A stretch of DNA of 64,000 nucleotides from Cyrtodaria siliqua (lineage: Eukaryota > Mollusca > Bivalvia > Adapedonta > Hiatellidae). Within the stretch, counting starts at the first letter, position 1. Every line of letters starts with the position of its first letter. Made by a program: the position numbers and the translations under genes. Positions 12,590-24,804 of the stretch are shown here, in pieces. The stretch covers positions 310,001 to 374,000 of the forward strand of contig JAWPHD010000089.1 in NCBI GenBank assembly GCA_037043455.1. Reading direction: 5' to 3'. Under the pieces are notes generated by a model. It saw nothing but the letters and a program-made list of their open reading frames with translations. It was not told where the DNA came from and made no database searches.

Positions 12590-14275
12590 AAGTCATTATT
12601 ATAAACCAATATTTTATCTAGAAAAACTATAATAAATCATGGATGAATTGTCGAACATATTCTTCAATAAATCATGGTTGACTGAACCAACAAATTGTCC
12701 AAAAAAATGACCATTATTCAATAAATCATGTTGACTGAACCAACCTATTATCCAATGACCATTATTCAATAAATCATGGCTGACTGAACCAAACTATTAT
12801 CCAGGACCATTCTTCAATAATCATGGTTAATTAAACCAACATATTATCCAATGACCATTCTTCAATAAATCATGGCTGACTGAACCAAACTATTATCCAG
12901 GATCATTCTTCAATAATCATGGTTGATTGAACCAACCTATTATCCAATGACCATTCTTCAATAAATCGTGGATGACTGGACAAACATATTATCCAGGACC
13001 ATTCTTCAATAATCATGGTTGATTGAACCAACCTATTATCCAATGACCATTCTTCAATAAATGGTGGATGACTGGACAAACATATTATCCAGGACCATTA
13101 TTCAATAAATCATGGCTGACTGAATCAAAATATTATCCAGGACCATTCTTCAATAAATCATGGCTGACTGAACCAACATATTATCCAATGACCATTCTTC
13201 ATTAGTCATGGATGAGTGGAAACACATATTATCCAGGACCATTCTTCAATAAATCATGGCTGACTGAACCAATATATTATCCAGGATCATTCTTCAATAA
13301 ATCATGACTGACTGAACCAACATATTATTCAATGATCATTCTTCAATAAATCACGGTTGACTGCATGGGACCAACATATTATTCAATGACCATTCTTCAA
13401 TAAATCATGGCTGGCTGGACCTCCATTCCAATAAATCACGCTTGACTGGGACTGACATTTTATCCAAATACAACTAAATCTGGAATGAATGGACAGACAT
13501 TCTTCAATAAGTCATGGATGACTGCATACATCAACATCCAGGACCATTCTTCAATAAGTCATGGATGACTGAACCAACACACTATCCAGGATCATTCTTC
13601 AATAAATCATGGTTGATTGAACCACATATTGTCCAATGACCAATTTTCAATAAGTCACGGATGACTGAACCAACATATATCCAGGACCATTCTTCAAGTT
13701 CAATAAATCACAGTTGACTGGGACTGACATTTTATCCAAAAACAATTAACTCTACTACATCTGGGATGAATGGACAGACATTCTTCAATAATCATGAACC
13801 AATATATTTATTACTCAGGACCAATTCTTTTTTCAATAATCATGGATGACTGCATGCACAAACATATTTATTACCAAGGACCATTCCTCAATAATCATGG
13901 TTGACTGAACCAACATAGTCAGGGATTTTTCTACGCCCAATTTGGGACAGAATTTCGACCCCATCCCAAAACATTTTTCCCAAAAAAAGCAAAGTATTTT
14001 TCCAAAACACAATTATTTTTTTTCTTCTTTAATATATTAAATGTAGCCCGGCTATTCGACAATGTATTTTTACAGACTTGTATTTATAAGAGTTTGCTTT
14101 TGGAACTATTCCAAACATTTTTAGTGCCTTACTTACTATGTAATATAGTAGGATTATTCTTTTTCCCAATTTGTAGATTTCACACACATTTTTTCCAATT
14201 AAAAAAGGCCCCTTGCCACACTTCCAAAAATGCAGAAAAATCCCTGATAAATATATCTCAATAAATCACCGATGT
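12590..14275. repeat. 48-bp tandem array (interrupted)
   Basis: About 28 to 30 imperfect copies of a ~48-bp unit containing TTCAATAAATCATGGCTGAC and ACCAACATATTATCCA. Units vary in length. The array is split by the hAT-like element at 13920-14246, and a final partial unit (CAATAAATCACCGATG) follows at about 14259. Confidence 0.9.
13920..14246. mobile_element. hAT-like MITE inside the 48-bp array
   Basis: Terminal inverted repeats are CAGGGATTTTTCTACGC at left and, reversed, CAGGGATTTTTCTGCAT at right. Length is 327 bp with no coding capacity. CAGGG ends fit hAT. The neighbouring 8 bases (AACATAGT and ATAAATAT) are not a clean duplication, so the superfamily rests on the termini. Confidence 0.7.
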
Positions 14276-15599
14276 CAGCTTAGGCAGATGTAACAGGGAT
14301 TATGCCCTCCTTTACAGAAGTGGGAACAAGTTGTATTGGAGTATTTGCATTTACATAACTTTCAAGTAAAGAAATGTGTTAGGGTCACATATGCCCTCAA
14401 TACTTGACAAACCAGAGATCAACTGTGAAGTTTAGATTTTATCAGTCAAATCTCTGAAAAAACACATTTGACCTATGTAGTATTACCATATTATATACAC
14501 ACAACTTTTTAAGGTTCAAGAATTTGCAAGATGCATCAAAGGTCTGAAGGACCAGGATCATCACACCTTTTCTGACACCAATAAAATAAATATCTCAGAC
14601 ATATTAATGATTTTTAACACTGATAACATATTTAATTGAACTGTGATGTTTCACTACTCATTAACACGTTTTTCAGAGTTGCTCCCCCTGGGAGGTGGTC
14701 ACTTTGTTTTATTGTGCTGTCTGCTAAAACATGATGGTTCCTGACTATCGAATATCATATCAGGCAACATTTTGTATGTGGGTGGGCGTGTGGGATTCTG
14801 TGGCGGGTTGTGCAATTGCAATGTGTGGGTGTATCTGTGCGTGTGTGTGTGCATGTGTGGATTTCGAAGGTTTAAAGTTTGGTTATAACAATAAAATATG
14901 GACCACTGTTGCCTATTCTGTTTCAATATCAAAGTAAAAAATAATCAGTAAGCAGCATTTATTACATCCCCTTATATAAAAATGATTACCCCCCTCTATC
15001 TGTCAGAAGTTTACCTTCCATTATTCTCTTATTTATTTTAATAAATCATGAACATTTACAATGTTTGTGTATGGACATATCAGAAATCCGCATTTGTAAT
15101 ATCATTTGAAAAAATAAAGAATATAAAAGGGACACACGCCAATCTTGTTCATTATTATATGACTGAGTGCATTCAGAGTTCTCCCATCGGTTCCCGAAGG
15201 CAGGCATCAGTAATCATCGGGTACCGTCGTTAGTTGTCATTTTACTGATGGGTAAGATGTTATTAGCCAATCTACTCCTAAAGTAGCATCGGTGGTCTTG
15301 TTGTGACGTAAGTTCAAAATGGCAACGAACATCATCACCAAAACGCCTACTGCTAAGAATTTAATCCCGATAAAAACACCAGTGAATAATAAGACGTACA
15401 ATGTCCACACACTCAAATGTCCGGTTTGAAGTTTAAAAATGGCAGGTATCCCCTGCCTTGCCATTTTGCTAATATATTGGTAGCCAATGGTAATGCAGCA
15501 CTGCCGCTGGTACTATATATACTATCCACATACGTTCAGATTTTATTGGTTGCTAATTGTAACATTGTCACCCAAAGGTAACCATATGTGGCCATCGGT
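14276..15599. other. Unassigned stretch
   Basis: 14780-14865 is TG-rich (simple-sequence-like). 15121-15145 has AAAAGGGACACACGCCAATC, a solitary end of the TTAA MITE family. On the minus strand 15464-15237 is a 75-codon frame with a hydrophobic centre; there is no homologue I recognise and no splice context I can defend. No gene is called. Confidence 0.35.
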
Positions 15600-15835
15600 G
15601 GCCATTAGTAAACCATGGTGGTTGCCAATGCGAGAACCCTGAATGCTGTGGGTTCGAATCCCATTGGAACCTCGACTTGTGAGGAAGTGTCAATTCTTAC
15701 AGATGGTGAGAGGTATACAGTCCTGGTTCTACCCAGGAATGACTGGGCGTTCTGCCTCAACCACTACAAATCGACAGTCATACAATTACCCTTAATAAAA
15801 ATGTTCTGGAAAATACGTAACACCAAACAAACCGT
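15600..15835 (+). mobile_element. SINE-A copy
   Basis: B-box GGGTTCGAATCCC at about 15651, followed by CTCGACTTGTGAGGAAGTGT, GGTTCTACCCAGG and the ACGTAACACCAAACAAACC tail. The same order of blocks as 6127-6390. Confidence 0.8.
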
Positions 15836-16079
15836 GAAGTTTTCATGTCGGTTCCGGTTGTCTGGTCATAGATGAGATTCAAAATGCCTCATGGTAGTGG
15901 CATGCCCAGTTAGTACAATTTCCTCACCCCCAGGGTTTTTGTTTTGTTGCATATTATGCATTATGGTCGTACACTGTGTACAAAAAAAGTCTACCCAGTT
16001 GATATATGGAAGTATATCGTGTACAGTAGTGACCTCTGCCCGCTATGGGGGTTGTGCCCTGGCGAAGGTACAGACCTAG

Positions 16080-16320
16080 TTGCATTCAAGTACGCCAAAT
16101 AAATGCAGAACAAACGCAGAATTAACTGAAAATGAATGCAGAATGAACGCAGAATGAACGCAGAATGAACGATCTATACACTGAATGCAAAAAGAACGCT
16201 GAGTGCACATTTATAAATGCAAAATGAACTATGAATGCATTTCTAAAACGCTGAATGCAGAAAATGAACGTAACGAATGCAATGCGTTTTTAAAAATGCG
16301 TTTTTTAAAACAAAAGCAAA
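16080..16320. repeat. Degenerate ~12-bp repeats
   Basis: Repeated words of the GAATGAACGCA type (for example three in a row at about 16138-16170), then scattered GAATGCA words and two AATGCGTTTTTAAAA copies. Period is irregular. Confidence 0.6.
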
Positions 16321-16616
16321 TGCATTTTGCTATTTCGGATAACTTCTATTATTATCCTTTTGAAAGCGGCTGAGTTGATAATTAAAATCTCAATTTAAAG
16401 AAATGCGTTTTCCAGTATTTTAATTTTTAGGAATTAAACTGTGTAAATGCCAAAGTCCCTATTTATATAATACATGTAGAGCTGTTTCATTCTGTAATAC
16501 TGATAGCTTTTAATTGCCAAATATAATTCTGCAAGTTGCATACAATGCTAAAAGAGGTGTGCCTCAAATGGGTATCACAAGATGAGAACCACAATGGAAA
16601 AATCAACCATCACTTA

Positions 16617-16956
16617 GGCCACCATTAAAAAATTGTTTGTTTGCAGTTTCCGACCCATAGCTTTTAGGGGTGGGTCGGTAGGTAGGGATATATATATTTT
16701 TTTAAACATTTTTATTATTAACGCATGCCCATCGACGGCATGCAAATATCGTGTGCTTCACTAGTATTATCCATAGATTTTTTTTTTTTAAAAAGGGTTT
16801 AGTTAAATATTAACAGAACATGCAAGAAAAAAGAAACAAAAAAACTTGAAAAAAAAAAAATAAAAATAAAAAAAATACTTAAAAAAATTGTTTGGGTCGG
16901 CGGATTTGCCGTGGGTCGGTCGCAAACTGCAAACAAAGAATATTTTAATTTAGGCC
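16617..16956. mobile_element. Harbinger-like MITE 1
   Basis: TTA on both sides (16614-16616, 16957-16959). The ends begin GGCC, then match as TTGTTTGCAGTTTCCGACCC (left) and TTGTTTGCAGTTTGCGACC (right, reversed). Interior contains GGGTGGGTCGGTAGGTAGG and A-rich runs. A 3-bp TWA duplication is the mark of PIF/Harbinger. A SINE-A tail follows directly after the target duplication, so the element probably inserted into that SINE. Confidence 0.7.
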
Positions 16957-17012
16957 TTATAGCCTTATATGAGCTGAAAATGACGTAAAACACCATTCAA
17001 CCAACCAACTTT
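16957..17012 (+). mobile_element. SINE-A tail fragment
   Basis: GAGCTGAAAATGACGTAAAA followed by CACCATTCAACCAACC, the SINE-A 3' end. Its left continuation is cut by the adjacent MITE. Confidence 0.65.
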
Positions 17013-17412
17013 ATTTCCCACATTTAATATGATAAGTACCTCATTTTAAGGCCAATGAGTTTGTCAATTCCAAATTCAGAGAAAACTCAACAAAAAGATG
17101 AACTTTTAACTCAGCTTATTTTGAGAAAATTTACATTTTGACTACAACTGTCTGTATACGCACAGTGCATGTTAATTGTAATCATCCGATGTTGTGGGTG
17201 CCAGGATATTAATGTCACAGATGTTACTTAGGTACCATTGGGAAACAAGAAGCTAGTGGGTTTTATGGTGGCTGACAACTGAGAAAATGGGAAAACATAT
17301 ATCTTGACAAATCTTAATATTTTGTCTAAATGTTTAATCAAGTTATTACAATCTTCTCTACACTGAAAACAGTAAATATCATTTGCTGACTCTCTACCGA
17401 TTAGTTCATCCT

Positions 17413-17550
17413 TGGTCAAGGGGTTATCAACGTTGCGTTGTAAATCTTCTCGACTCTCACCGCTGTGTGTTCATATCTTACTGGCAGTTCAACTTGCGAG
17501 AAAGTTAAAATGTGCTAAAATACACCATTCAAACAAAACAAACAAATCGT
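17413..17550 (+). mobile_element. SINE-A fragment
   Basis: Contains GGGGTTATCAACGTTGCGTT, CTCTCACCGCTGTGTG and ends with CACCATTCAAACAAAAC. The central block seen in other copies is missing. Confidence 0.65.
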
Positions 17551-18239
17551 CTGATTTTTGAAGTTCGTGAACCTGATGATCTTGAACTTGTTTAAGGAAA
17601 ATAATCATTTGACTATACGCTTATTTTACTGGTAATGTAGAGTTCATGCAAGTTACAGGAGATTAAGCAGTTAATCAGTTAAATCAATAGAATAGAATAT
17701 TAAATGCTTAACAAAATTTTACAAATTAACCATTTCAATTTTATATGCGTATGTCGACGTGTTTTTGGTCGACCGAGTTTGTGAAGACTGCATTTCCTGT
17801 TTTGAGTTTTTTACCTATTCTCCTAAGAACTGATACACCTTTGTCTAAATTGTTCCCTCATGTATGAATAACTGAGTTAATTACGCCTGCCACTGACATG
17901 TAGCTGCAGGCCAGCATTTTATATTACTGGGATTGCTTATATAACACATGTTTAAAAGTTTAATTGCATATCGAAATCAAAGTACTGCATACTGAATGGC
18001 AAAAACATTAGTAAGCAATTATTTTTGAGCTGTTCTTATAGTTAAGATTAAAGATTGTATGAATTGTTACGATTTTTATTTGTGAAGTCATTCTTGTTAT
18101 ATGTTAGATCTCTCAAGCCGAGGAGTCCTTATCCACTGAGTAAGAGGCCGCTGAATCCTCACCTGAAGTTCATGATTAAGGGTTGTACGAAGTAAGCAAG
18201 TTATTGTTATTGTTTGAGATAGTTGGTTAAAATCTTTTT
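17551..18239. other. Unassigned stretch
   Basis: No supported feature. Confidence 0.3.
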
Positions 18240-19045
18240 TTTAATAGTTGCCATGAACTTGTATTTTTAAAAATGTATATTTAGCTGTGGCAGCCATTTT
18301 GAATTTCCAGCCGAACTGATTTTTACTTAGGACAAACTAGACATAAAGAGCAACATTCCTGTGAAGTGTCATGCAAATCCATCAAGTTTTTTCAGAGTAA
18401 TCGCCACAGGTTTTTCCTATATAACTATGTAAACGAAGATGGCCGCTGGTGGCCATGTTTGATATTGAATCAAAATTACTTTTAAATAGGACCAACTACA
18501 TGTCATGCCAGTCATTTTAGTAAAGGTTCCAAAGCAATATTACTTATAGTTTTTGAGAAGTAGTCACCACACACTTGTATTGTGTAAAATCTATTTGTAG
18601 CTGTGGCAGCCATCTTGAATTTCCGGCCGGTCTGATGTTTTGCTAGGACCAACGAGACAGCAAGAGCAACATCCTTGTAAAGTTTCATGAAAATCCATAA
18701 AGTTGTTTCAGAGGAGTATATACTAGTAGTCGCCACAAGTTTTTCCTATATAACTGTATATAAACAAATATGGGCGCTGGCTGCCACGCTGGACATCGAA
18801 TCGAAATGAATTTTGGTTAGGACCAACCACATGCATGCTATTCATTTTGGTTTAAGGTTCCAAATCAATAACACTTATGGTTTTTGGGAAGTGGCCGGCA
18901 AGAAATTGTATTTGTAAATATATATTTTAAGCCGTGGCGGCCATCTTGAATTTCCGGCTGACATGTATTACTAGACATCAAGAGCAACATTCCTGTGAAG
19001 TTTCATGAAAAATCTGTCAAGTAGTTTCAGAGGAGTAGTTGCCAC
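18240..19045 (+). mobile_element. CAAGAGG-1 family copy, headless
   Basis: About five diverged half-units: GCAGCCATCTTGAATTTCC, AGTTTCATGAAAATCC and AAACGAAGATGGCCGCTGG. Neither the CAAGAGG head nor the tail hairpin is present. Divergence is visibly higher than at 30251-31522, so this is an older copy. Confidence 0.75.
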
Positions 19046-19689
19046 AACAGTGATACAAGAAATAAAATTTGGGAATAGCCCATGCAGGGCAAGAAGATTT
19101 CAAAAGTCCACTTGCCTCGTCTGAAAAGACACTTGCCCTGATTTTGTTTAACTTGCCCCTAAATTACCAATGAATATTTGCCAGTACATACTTTTTGTCG
19201 ATATTGAATATTTCGCATTTTTACTTTATTTTATTTATAATTAATTAATCATATACGTGATTAGAATAAACAGTAAGTTTCTATTTTCCTTTATTTTCCT
19301 TTTATTTTACCATTGCATCATATAACAAAAACAATATTATTTTCTTTTACATGTTTAGGATCGCGCTGCAAAACACATCAAAAACCATACCAGGTCTCGC
19401 AAATTAAACCATCCAAAACAGGTGCGAGGTCCCAGTGTTATTTGATGTTTTCCTATTGATCAATAGTCTTGATCATCTTCGACGCTTGATTGTAAATAAA
19501 AACATTACAAGCGTCGCAAAAATCTAGACAAATCGTCGGACTGAGATACTGCATTCAGTAAAATATGTCTGGTCTTGAAAAATATGGTAACATCCACATG
19601 GTGCGCTAAAACGATGTATCCGGTCTATGAGTGATAGCACATGGCCGAAAACGGTAATACGGTAATATCGTTTTCGCCAAAAAATGGAA
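19046..19689. other. Unassigned stretch
   Basis: 19086-19142 is bounded by CAGGGCAAG and CTTGCCCTG, a short inverted pair that could be a hAT-type remnant. Otherwise nothing supported. Confidence 0.3.
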
Positions 19690-20490
19690 GAAACATGAGG
19701 TCAACGATCTTGAAGCTCTACTGATAGGTTCTGATAGCTAGATCAGCATTCATGTGAAGTTTCATGAAAATCTGTCAAGTAGTTTCAGAGTAGTCATTAC
19801 AAGATTTTATATATAACTCTATATAAACAAAGATGGCCGCTGGCAACAATGTTTAATGTTGAATCAAAATATGTTTTAACAAGGACCAACATCATGTCAT
19901 GTTGATCATTTTAGAAAAAGTCCCAAATTAATATCACTTACAGTGTTCAAGAAGTAGTCGCTACAAACTTGTTTTTTAAAAATTAATTTTTAGCCGTGAT
20001 GGCGATTTTGAATTTCCGGCTGGCCTGAAATTTTGCTAGGATCAACTAGACATCAAGAGCAACATTCCTGTGAAGTTTCATGAAAATCCATCAAGTAGTT
20101 TCAGAGGAGTAGTCGCTACAAGTTTTTACTATATAACTCTATGTAAACAAAGATGGCCACTGGCAGCCATGTTTAACGTTGAATCAAAAGGATTTTTGAC
20201 AAGGACCAACAAAATGTCATGCTGATCATTTTAGAAGAAGTCCCATATCAATATCACTTATAGTTTTCAAGAAGTAGTCGTTACAAGAAGTAAGTCACTA
20301 CAAACTGTTTTTTTTTAAAATCTATATTTAGCTTTGGATTTCACATCAACGTGAATTTTTGCTAGGATCAACTAGACATCGTGGGCAACATTCCTGTAAA
20401 GTTTTATGAAAATCCATTCAGTAGTTTCAGAGGAGTAGTCTTACGTAGTAGTTTACGGACAGACGGACGGATGGACGGACTATTGTGTAT
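19690..20490 (+). mobile_element. CAAGAGG-1 family copy
   Basis: Diverged head (ATGAGGTCAACGATCTTGAA), then GCTCTACTGATAGGTTCTG, about 2.5 internal ~320-bp units, and a GGACAGACGGACGGATGG end. The tail hairpin is missing. Confidence 0.8.
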
Positions 20491-20876
20491 ATCACTTATG
20501 TACATGTATTGTATAATATAATAGATGTGCTTAAATGTGTGTAAGGCTTGTGGTGGGATGGTCCTCCAGTGATGACCCATAACATTCCAAATTACGGTGA
20601 GAATTAATGGGTCACCATTGGTGACTGAAAAATGAAATAAAACAAAATATATATCACAACTCCAGCTCTGAATTAACCCAACCATTTTTTATCCAAGGGA
20701 CTTCACAAGGAATAATTAACGATCATTTTCCAACAAAAACTGCTGAAATCTGTTCTGCAGTCTTTTTTTCATTTCAAGTATTTTCTGTAAATCATTCCAA
20801 GTTTCATTTTGTTCCAATCAAATTATATTCGTGTTTTATCCATGTTATACATCACGTTTATTTTTATATTTTTGTA
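20491..20876. other. Unassigned stretch
   Basis: No feature supported. AT-rich. Confidence 0.3.
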
Positions 20877-20879
20877 TAA

Positions 20880-21187
20880 GGCCAAATAAAATAATAGGTG
20901 TGGTTTCGGTTTCCCGACCGACCCTGTTTTTAGGGGCCCGACCCTAAACATTTTATGACCCCTCAAAAAAAAAAAAAAAAAAGAAATAACATATATAATA
21001 TATATAAATATTTGTTTACATTTTGTGTTTTCCTTTCTTCTTTTTGTTTTTAATTATTTTTTCTATCGGTTCTGTATCTGATGATATCAACAAATACATA
21101 GTTAAGTTTATTTATTTATTGGGTATAAAGGTACACCGTAAAAAAAAGACAAAATATAAAACAAAACACATATAATTTTATTTGGCC
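20880..21187. mobile_element. Harbinger-like MITE 2
   Basis: TAA on both sides (20877-20879, 21188-21190). Ends GGCCAAATAAAATAATAGGTG (left, close to the reversed right end GGCCAAATAAAATTATATGTG). Interior holds CCCGACCGACCCTG and an A-run. Related to the element at 36338. Confidence 0.75.
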
Positions 21188-21190
21188 TAA

Positions 21191-22047
21191 TGGATAAATT
21201 ATGTCAACTATGTCAATAAGGCCAGTGACTATGGAGTAACAACACAATTGGGTTGAACATATACATGTGTCGCAGATATTATCACAAAAAAAATCATATT
21301 AATAATGCAATAAAAGTCAGAAAGATCTTACCTTCAGATCATAACTGTGCGGTAAGCCCTGACTAGGAATACTTGGGTACGGAAGGTAGTCCGAAGATTT
21401 CATGTATAAATCCATAACTAATTTTTTTATGAATGGGAATGTAACAACGACTTCGCCCTGCCCTCACAGGAGCAGGTCGAGGATCTGTGCAACATACATA
21501 CGAGGCAATGGTTATATAAGTGTATCGAACAGATATTCACCCAAACAGTTTCTGTGTCCATAACATCTTCACCAGTAGAGGTTGTTGGTTACAAATCAAT
21601 AATTTATTACAATTCCTTTCACTGGCTGCCATCCAGACATCTCAGAAAGTCACAGTTTACCAAGACATTGGTGTATCATTTTAAATGAGCAGCAGAGAAA
21701 CATATGGAGAAAGCAGATGACACATTTTAATTGACCCATTTAAAAAAAATTCCAATCAAAAAAATCTATATATTAATATACTATATTCCTGTTTTCCTGT
21801 ATTCCAATTTAACATTCCATGTGTTAAAATACATTTCTCATAAATGTAAACAAACGAACCTGTACGTCTCTGAAGATGGTATTTATAATTGTTTATGTGT
21901 ACTGCATAACACTGAACAAAGAAAACAGAGGCATATCAAATGGACGCTTTTGCAGTATTGGTATTCGGATACACTGACAGTAGGTTGTTTACCGAACCAG
22001 GTTTACTGGGTCACTGTGCTTTTTTAAAATCTTTTTGATATGACCTG
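21191..22047. other. Unassigned stretch
   Basis: No gene or repeat recognised. The 98-codon frame at 21731-22027 has no recognisable domain. Confidence 0.3.
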
Positions 22048-22562
22048 TTAAAGGGACACTGTCTGTAAGTAAGCAGATAGGGAGCATAACCAAATAACTG
22101 TCTGACTTTTATTCAGTGAAATATATGCATGAAAACATAAGAATAGACACTAAGAAGTCTGTAGTAATACATTCGTGAGTTTGAAAAAAAAAAAAGCTTA
22201 AATTATTATTTGTGAATAAAGTGGGACCCGCCTTATTTACTTTTTCTGCGATCACGTGACTTCCATTAGCGCATTAGGTTTTGACCATAGTATTTAGTGC
22301 GTAATATGTATAGCCCGCTTAGCTCAGTTGGGAGCTAGGTCGACCACTTTACGTTCACTATTATTACCGCGAGTGTAATTTTAGTTTGGGCTGCGAGTTC
22401 AAACGCCCGAAATGGTTTCTCCTTTCTCTTGTACCGCGATTGAATTCCGTCAAACAATCCTGCTTTAATTAGTAAATATTCAGTAATGTTTGGTGTGTTA
22501 GGTGTGCGAACATAATTAGTGTGTGTTTTATAAGCTAAAAGTTACGGACAGTGTCCCTTTAA
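22048..22562. mobile_element. Kolobok-like MITE (TTAA target) with a tRNA-like insert
   Basis: TTAA at 22048-22051 and 22559-22562. Terminal repeats AGGGACACTGTCTGTAA and, reversed, AGGGACACTGTCCGTAA: 17 bp with one mismatch. TTAA duplication plus AGGG ends fit Kolobok (T2-type) elements; that superfamily call is inference. Solitary, more diverged TTAAAGGGACAC ends occur at about 917, 3722, 15121, 28478 (reverse), 28531 and 32062. Confidence 0.75.
22312..22416 (+). other. tRNA-like segment inside the MITE
   Basis: GCCCGCTTAGCTCAGTTGGG includes an A-box (TTAGCTCAGTTGG, 22319-22331), and GCGAGTTCAAACGCC (about 22393) resembles a B-box. The boxes lie about 60 bp apart, longer than a normal tRNA body, and the acceptor stem does not close cleanly, so I do not call a functional tRNA. 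It could be a degenerate tRNA-derived promoter captured by the MITE. Confidence 0.5.
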
Positions 22563-23732
22563 AGCAAATTGTTCAATTATCGACACCTTAAAGACACATG
22601 TAGTCCTTGAAAAATCATAGATAGCATGCTAACTGCTTACTTCTCGCTGACTGATTACCACAGAGACATTATATTGAGGCCCCATCACAGTTTTTTCTTT
22701 TCATTTACTATTACCTTAGTTTTTGATATAAAATATATTGTAACTAAAAACACTAGATTGTTTATTATGGGGGAGCATATACATACATGTGATATCTCCC
22801 ATCGGGAGCTAATTTCTCCCGGGATTTCATGGCATTTTCCGGCCTTCCGCCGGGAGCTCCATTTCTCCCGGTATTTTCCGCCGAGTTCCAAAATTTCGCT
22901 ATTTGCGAATCCTTTTGGGTCATTGCCATGATTTATTGGATCAAGACCGAGTTTTCCGAGTTTTCTGAATGATCTAGAAAATAAACACCAACCGTCTTAT
23001 CTATATCTGTGAAAACATTGCCCATGGGCAGGTAATTAAAAGGATTAGCATGTCAGCTAATTAGTTTATTGTGTGAAAATAATGACTCAGGACTGTTTGT
23101 TTATGACAAGTGGCAGCGATATCTGTAATGTCCATGGGAGATTGATAGAAAAGTGGGATGGTAATTAGCGAATTTGGCATCGATTGAGATTTTGGTATAT
23201 TAATTGGATTAAAATTATAATACAATTGAGGACAATTAAAGCATGATGATTTCAACTAATCGATTGCAGTTTGTCATGATTAGAGAAGTGTTTTGTCTGT
23301 GTATGAAATGGGAAGCATCTTCATTATGGTTATTACTTGCAACGGTTATCTTGCAAAGGTTATTACTTGCAAAATCAAAATGCCTAAACGTGATCTATCT
23401 CCGGAGTCTGAACATTCCAGGTTAAAAAGTGGACAGAGTCTATCATGTATATATAAAGTGTTTAGTGTGTGCTATGCTGACTGTGAATTGTGAATATATC
23501 ACCTTTTATGCAGATTAACTTTATTCAGGTTTACGCAGTATATATCTGTTCAACAATTTATTTAATTAATAGGTTTATCAACGGATTATTATGTGCTATG
23601 CTTAGTTTTGCTATGCTTAATTATATGCTATGCTAACATGAAATAAACAGTATTATATGTATAAAATACCATGTTTTTATGCTGATTTACCCCCTTTATT
23701 AAGGTTTGTATCAGAAAAAAACTACCGAACCT
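22563..23732. other. Unassigned stretch
   Basis: 22795-22885 has several CTCCCGG/CCGGGAG words that can pair with each other. 23328-23375 repeats GGTTATTACTTGCAA. No gene recognised. Confidence 0.35.
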
Positions 23733-24804
23733 CAGAGATGCCAACACTGTTTGGAAACGTCTGTAGTCATTGGTTGTTAAATCTGTAGTGGGAGGGTCGC
23801 TATTTTTTTTGATTCTGAGATGCAATCTCCTGCATTCTATGGCCAAAAATGACACTGATATATGCTGAAAAGTCAAGCTATTTTTAATCATGTTACACTG
23901 AAACACAGCATGAAATGTCACATCACTCTGGCAATCTGTAAAATTACTAGAGTAGTCGTTCTACTTTTTTATAACAATTGACTGAAATGTCACCTCACTG
24001 ACAATCAGTGATCAGTATTTATACTAGAGTGTAGGTTCTTATTCGATTACATAAAAAAAAAATAAAAATAAATCCGAAATTATGTACCATCCGAACTACT
24101 AGGACACCGCACTTTTACGGCCCGAAAATTTCAAACATTCAATCGAAATACCATCAATTAGGACCTTTTTCCATGCATTAATGTGTTTTGAGTGACAAAA
24201 ATGGTATTTCTTATCAAAGAGGAAAGAAAACACAAACCTAATAGCAGGATAATGTAGTTTTACGTCAGAAATTGTCGATCTTAAAGTTGTGACAAACTGC
24301 CGACACTATGGCGACACGACACCAGGCAAAATATTCAAACTTCTTATTGTTTCAATTTGTGTGTAACACATTTTAATTACTTTATTGCAAGTGTTTTCAT
24401 AGTTCAGAATACACATGGGGGTATTTTGTCTTGAGGACCTTGAGATCAAGTAAAATAAAATAAAAATCTTTTCTTTTTTTCTTTTCTTTTTTTTTTAAAA
24501 CAGGCCCGACGGGCTCCTTGTATGCAAAATGAGACAGGCCCGGAATGGATTACAAGGAGCCCCGGGCGTCAGGCTATCCTATTCTTGAATCACTGTGTAC
24601 ATTAAAGAGTTATTAGTTCTCATGGTTTCAATTATGTTAGTCGTAGAACATTTCCTAATTCAGTCACTGTATTTTTTTTTTTTTTTTTTTTTTTTTTCCA
24701 CGATCACAACGAAATTCGTAGTTGCATGCAAACTGGTCGTAGTGGGGTAAATGGAATAGAAATTCGTATAAATTACGGACAAATCGTAGTGGTTGGCATC
24801 TCTG
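23733..24804. mobile_element. hAT-like non-autonomous element
   Basis: Ends CAGAGATGCCAACACTG (left) and, reversed, CAGAGATGCCAACCACT (right). GAACCT flanks it on both sides (23727-23732, 24805-24810). Length 1072 bp. Interior has a long poly-T (about 24673-24699) and a folding GGCTCCTTGTA ... TACAAGGAGCC pair (24508-24562). No transposase frame. The CAGAG ends favour hAT, though a 6-bp duplication is shorter than the usual 8. Confidence 0.65.

Noticed and set aside
13920..14246. Clean 8-bp target duplication for the CAGGGATTTTTC element
   Set aside because: AACATAGT and ATAAATAT do not match well enough; only the terminal repeats support the call.
14780..14865. TG-rich tract as a regulatory element
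   Set aside because: Simple-sequence composition only; nothing else supports a function.
15237..15464. Minus-strand 75-codon frame with a hydrophobic middle
   Set aside because: No homologue recognised, no splice or promoter context, and the hydrophobicity can come from T-rich DNA.
22312..22416. Functional tRNA gene
   Set aside because: Box spacing too long, weak B-box, no clear acceptor stem, and it lies inside a MITE.
24673..24699. Poly-T as the poly-A tail of a minus-strand retrogene
   Set aside because: It lies inside the hAT-like element, and no coding or processed-gene sequence is attached.
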